From NCBI RefSeq assembly GCF_002163755.1, contig NZ_CP015863.1, positions 992,001 through 1,056,000 on the forward strand: 64,000 nucleotides of DNA, read 5' to 3'. The notes under the pieces are model-generated. The model ran no database searches. It saw only the letters and a program-made list of their open reading frames with translations, and was not told where the DNA came from. Below, piece by piece: positions 62,602-64,000 of the stretch (positions within the stretch are counted from its first letter, which is position 1; every line of letters begins with the position of its first letter). This stretch comes from Vibrio campbellii CAIM 519 = NBRC 15631 = ATCC 25920. Its GTDB lineage: Bacteria; Pseudomonadota; Gammaproteobacteria; Enterobacterales; Vibrionaceae. Made by a program: the position numbers and the translations under genes.

Positions 62602-63147
62602 ATGAAGAAAGTAACCAGAATTAACCCTGATATGTTTAACCTATTGATTGAAAAAGGGATGGATGATTTCTCTGTTATAGAAGCTAGGGATGCTTTGTTA
62701 AATAGTACTTCAACCTTTACGAGCAGTGATGAAGCTCGAAAGTATGTTTATAAGCAACTTCTATCACTTGAGGAGAAAGGCTGGCTTTCTGTCATTGGGA
62801 CTCGCAGAGGCAAGCGTTACCATCAAACTAATGAATTCAAAGCACTTATAATTGAGCCTCGAGCAGCTAGAAATAAGAAAGCTAAAGTTGATTCAATAAC
62901 TGTTCAAACTCCGGAGTTCTCTCTAAATGCACTAGAACAAGAGAAAAAACAACATGAAGGTGAGTTAGCGATTACTCTGGGCGAGATTGAGGAATACCAA
63001 TCTTTGTTAACGCGTTTTCCAAACAACAAGCATGATATGGAACCGTTATTCAATGCAGCGAGAGAGCGATCAGCTAAGCTATTGGGCAAAATCAATGCAC
63101 TAACCAACTGGATGCAAGTAGCCCAAAGCAAGGCTTCCCAATGTTAA
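62602..63147 (+). CDS. Winged-helix/coiled-coil protein of unknown function, partner of the helicase
   Basis: A 181-residue protein I cannot assign to a named family. Residues about 1-85 look like a winged helix (DDFSVIEARDALLNSTSTF, ARKYVYKQLLSLEEKGWLSVIGTRRGKRYHQ, the GTRRGKRY loop as wing). Residues about 108-175 are a coiled coil (NALEQEKKQHEGELAITLGEIEEYQSLL, ARERSAKLLGKINALTNW). Its stop overlaps the helicase start (ATGTTAA), so the two proteins are made together. Plausibly a DNA-binding targeting subunit; purely inference. Encoded behind the Xre-controlled promoter. Confidence 0.8.
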   Translation: MKKVTRINPDMFNLLIEKGMDDFSVIEARDALLNSTSTFTSSDEARKYVYKQLLSLEEKGWLSVIGTRRGKRYHQTNEFKALIIEPRAARNKKAKVDSITVQTPEFSLNALEQEKKQHEGELAITLGEIEEYQSLLTRFPNNKHDMEPLFNAARERSAKLLGKINALTNWMQVAQSKASQC

Positions 63148-64000
63148 GAACATGGCAAGCTGAGTGCGTAGAGCTGGCTATCAATAAGTTTTCATCAAAT
63201 CGACGCCCACATTTTTTCTGTCAAGCCACTCCTGGTGCTGGTAAAACCGTTATGGCAGCAGAGGTTGCTAAGCGTCTTTTTCAAGAAGGTATGATTGACT
63301 TAGTTCTCTGTTTCTCACCATCACTTTCGGTCGCTGAAGGGATGAAAAATACCTTTTCATGGAAACTGGAATGTTCCTTTAATGGAGGCTTGGGCTCTTT
63401 AGGTGGGTCTTATACCTATCAATCCATCCGTTTTTTAGATGAAAACTTCTGGAACACCGTCAGTAAATATCGGGTACTAGTCGTATTTGATGAGATCCAC
63501 CATTGCTCGTTTGATGATGAGGGTAGGTCAAATTCATGGGGGTTAGAAATTGTCAGTAAGATCCAAGGTTTTGCCCGTTACACATTAGCGCTGTCGGGCA
63601 CTCCTTGGCGTTCTGATCGGTTACCGATAGTTATGGCCGAGTATTCCGACCCTGATGGTATGCTCATTTGTGATTATCAATATGGCTTGCAACAGGCAGT
63701 TGTTGATAAGGTGTGTCGCCGCCCTAAAATCGTTTTAATTGATAATGAACACCTGAGTGTTAATGCTGGCAGGGACAATCAACACTTCGCTTCTATTCTT
63801 GATTGCCTTAAACAATCTGATGTCTCTTATCACAGTGTCATTCACAATGAAGACGCTATGAACTACATATTGAATAGTGGTTGCCAAAAGCTAGCCCAAA
63901 TAAGGCAAGAGTCCCCAAATGCAGGTGGTTTAGTCGTCGCTGCTTCTATCAAGCACGCTAAACATATTCAAAAGCGACTGATTGAGCGCTTTCATCAATC
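63141..64000 (+). CDS. SF2 DExH-box helicase, 3'-truncated by window edge
   Basis: Open from ATG 63141 to the window end (286 codons seen). Superfamily 2 helicase motifs: Q/I region with Walker A ATPGAGKT at residues 29-36, Walker B VVFDEIHH (DEIH at 117-120), and motif III SGTP at 152-155. The spacing is that of type III/I restriction-like and UvrB/RecG-like DExH proteins rather than DEAD RNA helicases. The C-terminal RecA domain begins near VVAASIKHAKHIQKRLIE. Any nuclease or methylase fused to it or following it would be past the edge. Overlaps the upstream gene by 7 bases, one operon. Confidence 0.85.
   Translation, partial: MLRTWQAECVELAINKFSSNRRPHFFCQATPGAGKTVMAAEVAKRLFQEGMIDLVLCFSPSLSVAEGMKNTFSWKLECSFNGGLGSLGGSYTYQSIRFLDENFWNTVSKYRVLVVFDEIHHCSFDDEGRSNSWGLEIVSKIQGFARYTLALSGTPWRSDRLPIVMAEYSDPDGMLICDYQYGLQQAVVDKVCRRPKIVLIDNEHLSVNAGRDNQHFASILDCLKQSDVSYHSVIHNEDAMNYILNSGCQKLAQIRQESPNAGGLVVAASIKHAKHIQKRLIERFHQ

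Larger units (their letters stand above)
58602..64000 (+). mobile_element. Tn7-like transposon inserted downstream of ffs, left part only (runs beyond the window)
   Basis: From about 58,602 the core gene order stops and tnsA-tnsB-tnsC, an Xre regulator and cargo follow. The proposed end begins TGTTGTAGG at 58602, matching the 5'-TGT typical of Tn7-like ends, with a TnsB-like site 9 bases inside. A second TGT at 58540 lies in the ffs terminator and is less likely. No tniQ/tnsD or cas gene is seen before 64000. Short TnsA, ffs site, no tniQ after tnsC fit the I-F3 CRISPR-associated transposon layout, in which tniQ-cas8-cas7-cas6 and the array lie at the opposite end (family knowledge); this is an inference. 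The far end and target duplication are outside the window. Codon usage is AT-rich and unlike the highly biased core genes. Confidence 0.8.

Overview
The window is a Vibrio chromosome segment, most likely Harveyi clade. The evidence is the gene order tig-clpP-clpX-lon-hupB-ppiD-comEA beside a dctPQM/dctBD dicarboxylate locus, a KtrAB potassium system, a rhombosortase with a GlyGly-CTERM partner, and a tandem tRNA-Tyr cluster. Most of the window (1 to about 58,600) reads as ordinary core chromosome with tight operons, clear hairpin terminators and little decay. The species call is an inference from gene content; no database was searched.

Layout. 1-8.7 kb: 3' part of a TonB-dependent receptor, a decayed CorC-domain remnant, a RhlE-type helicase, ktrAB, a 41-residue GlyGly-CTERM mini-protein, a membrane protein and selO. 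8.7-15.5 kb: TRAP transporter dctPQM behind a sigma-54 promoter, with its DctB/DctD two-component system on the other strand. 15.5-24.9 kb: the proteostasis block tig, clpP, clpX, lon, then hupB, ppiD and comEA; heat-shock-like promoters lie upstream of lon and in the long tig leader. 25-29.4 kb: rhombosortase, tapT, a dGTPase-like HD protein, yfbR and alaA. 29.6-36.9 kb: the complete menaquinone operon menF-D-H-B-C-E. 36.9-44.4 kb: a NagE-like PTS permease, a LysR regulator, a YeiH-type exporter, a TetR plus MFS/acyltransferase pair, and a Tim44-domain protein. 44.8-45.8 kb: six tandem tRNA-Tyr genes. 46-50.3 kb: an RND efflux pair. 50.3-58.5 kb: an outer-membrane barrel, a DUF1244 protein, a cysteine-degrading enzyme divergent from a CyuR/DecR-type regulator, tesB, ybaY, atl, a membrane protein, a CdgH-like diguanylate cyclase and ffs (4.5S RNA). 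The order tesB-ybaY-atl-ffs is also that of E. coli.

From about 58.6 kb to the end the window enters a mobile element: a Tn7-like transposon inserted just downstream of ffs. It encodes a short TnsA, a DDE transposase TnsB and a TnsC ATPase, followed by a cargo island: an Xre repressor divergent from a two-gene unit of a winged-helix/coiled-coil protein and an SF2 DExH helicase that runs off the window. No tniQ/tnsD follows tnsC. Short TnsA, ffs attachment site and displaced tniQ together fit the I-F3 CRISPR-associated (RNA-guided) transposons known from Vibrio, but the cas genes, guide array and far end would lie beyond 64,000, so this is an inference. The cargo helicase unit, with two identical ACTTAG-N5-CTAAGT operators, is the best candidate here for a poorly described, probably defensive, system.
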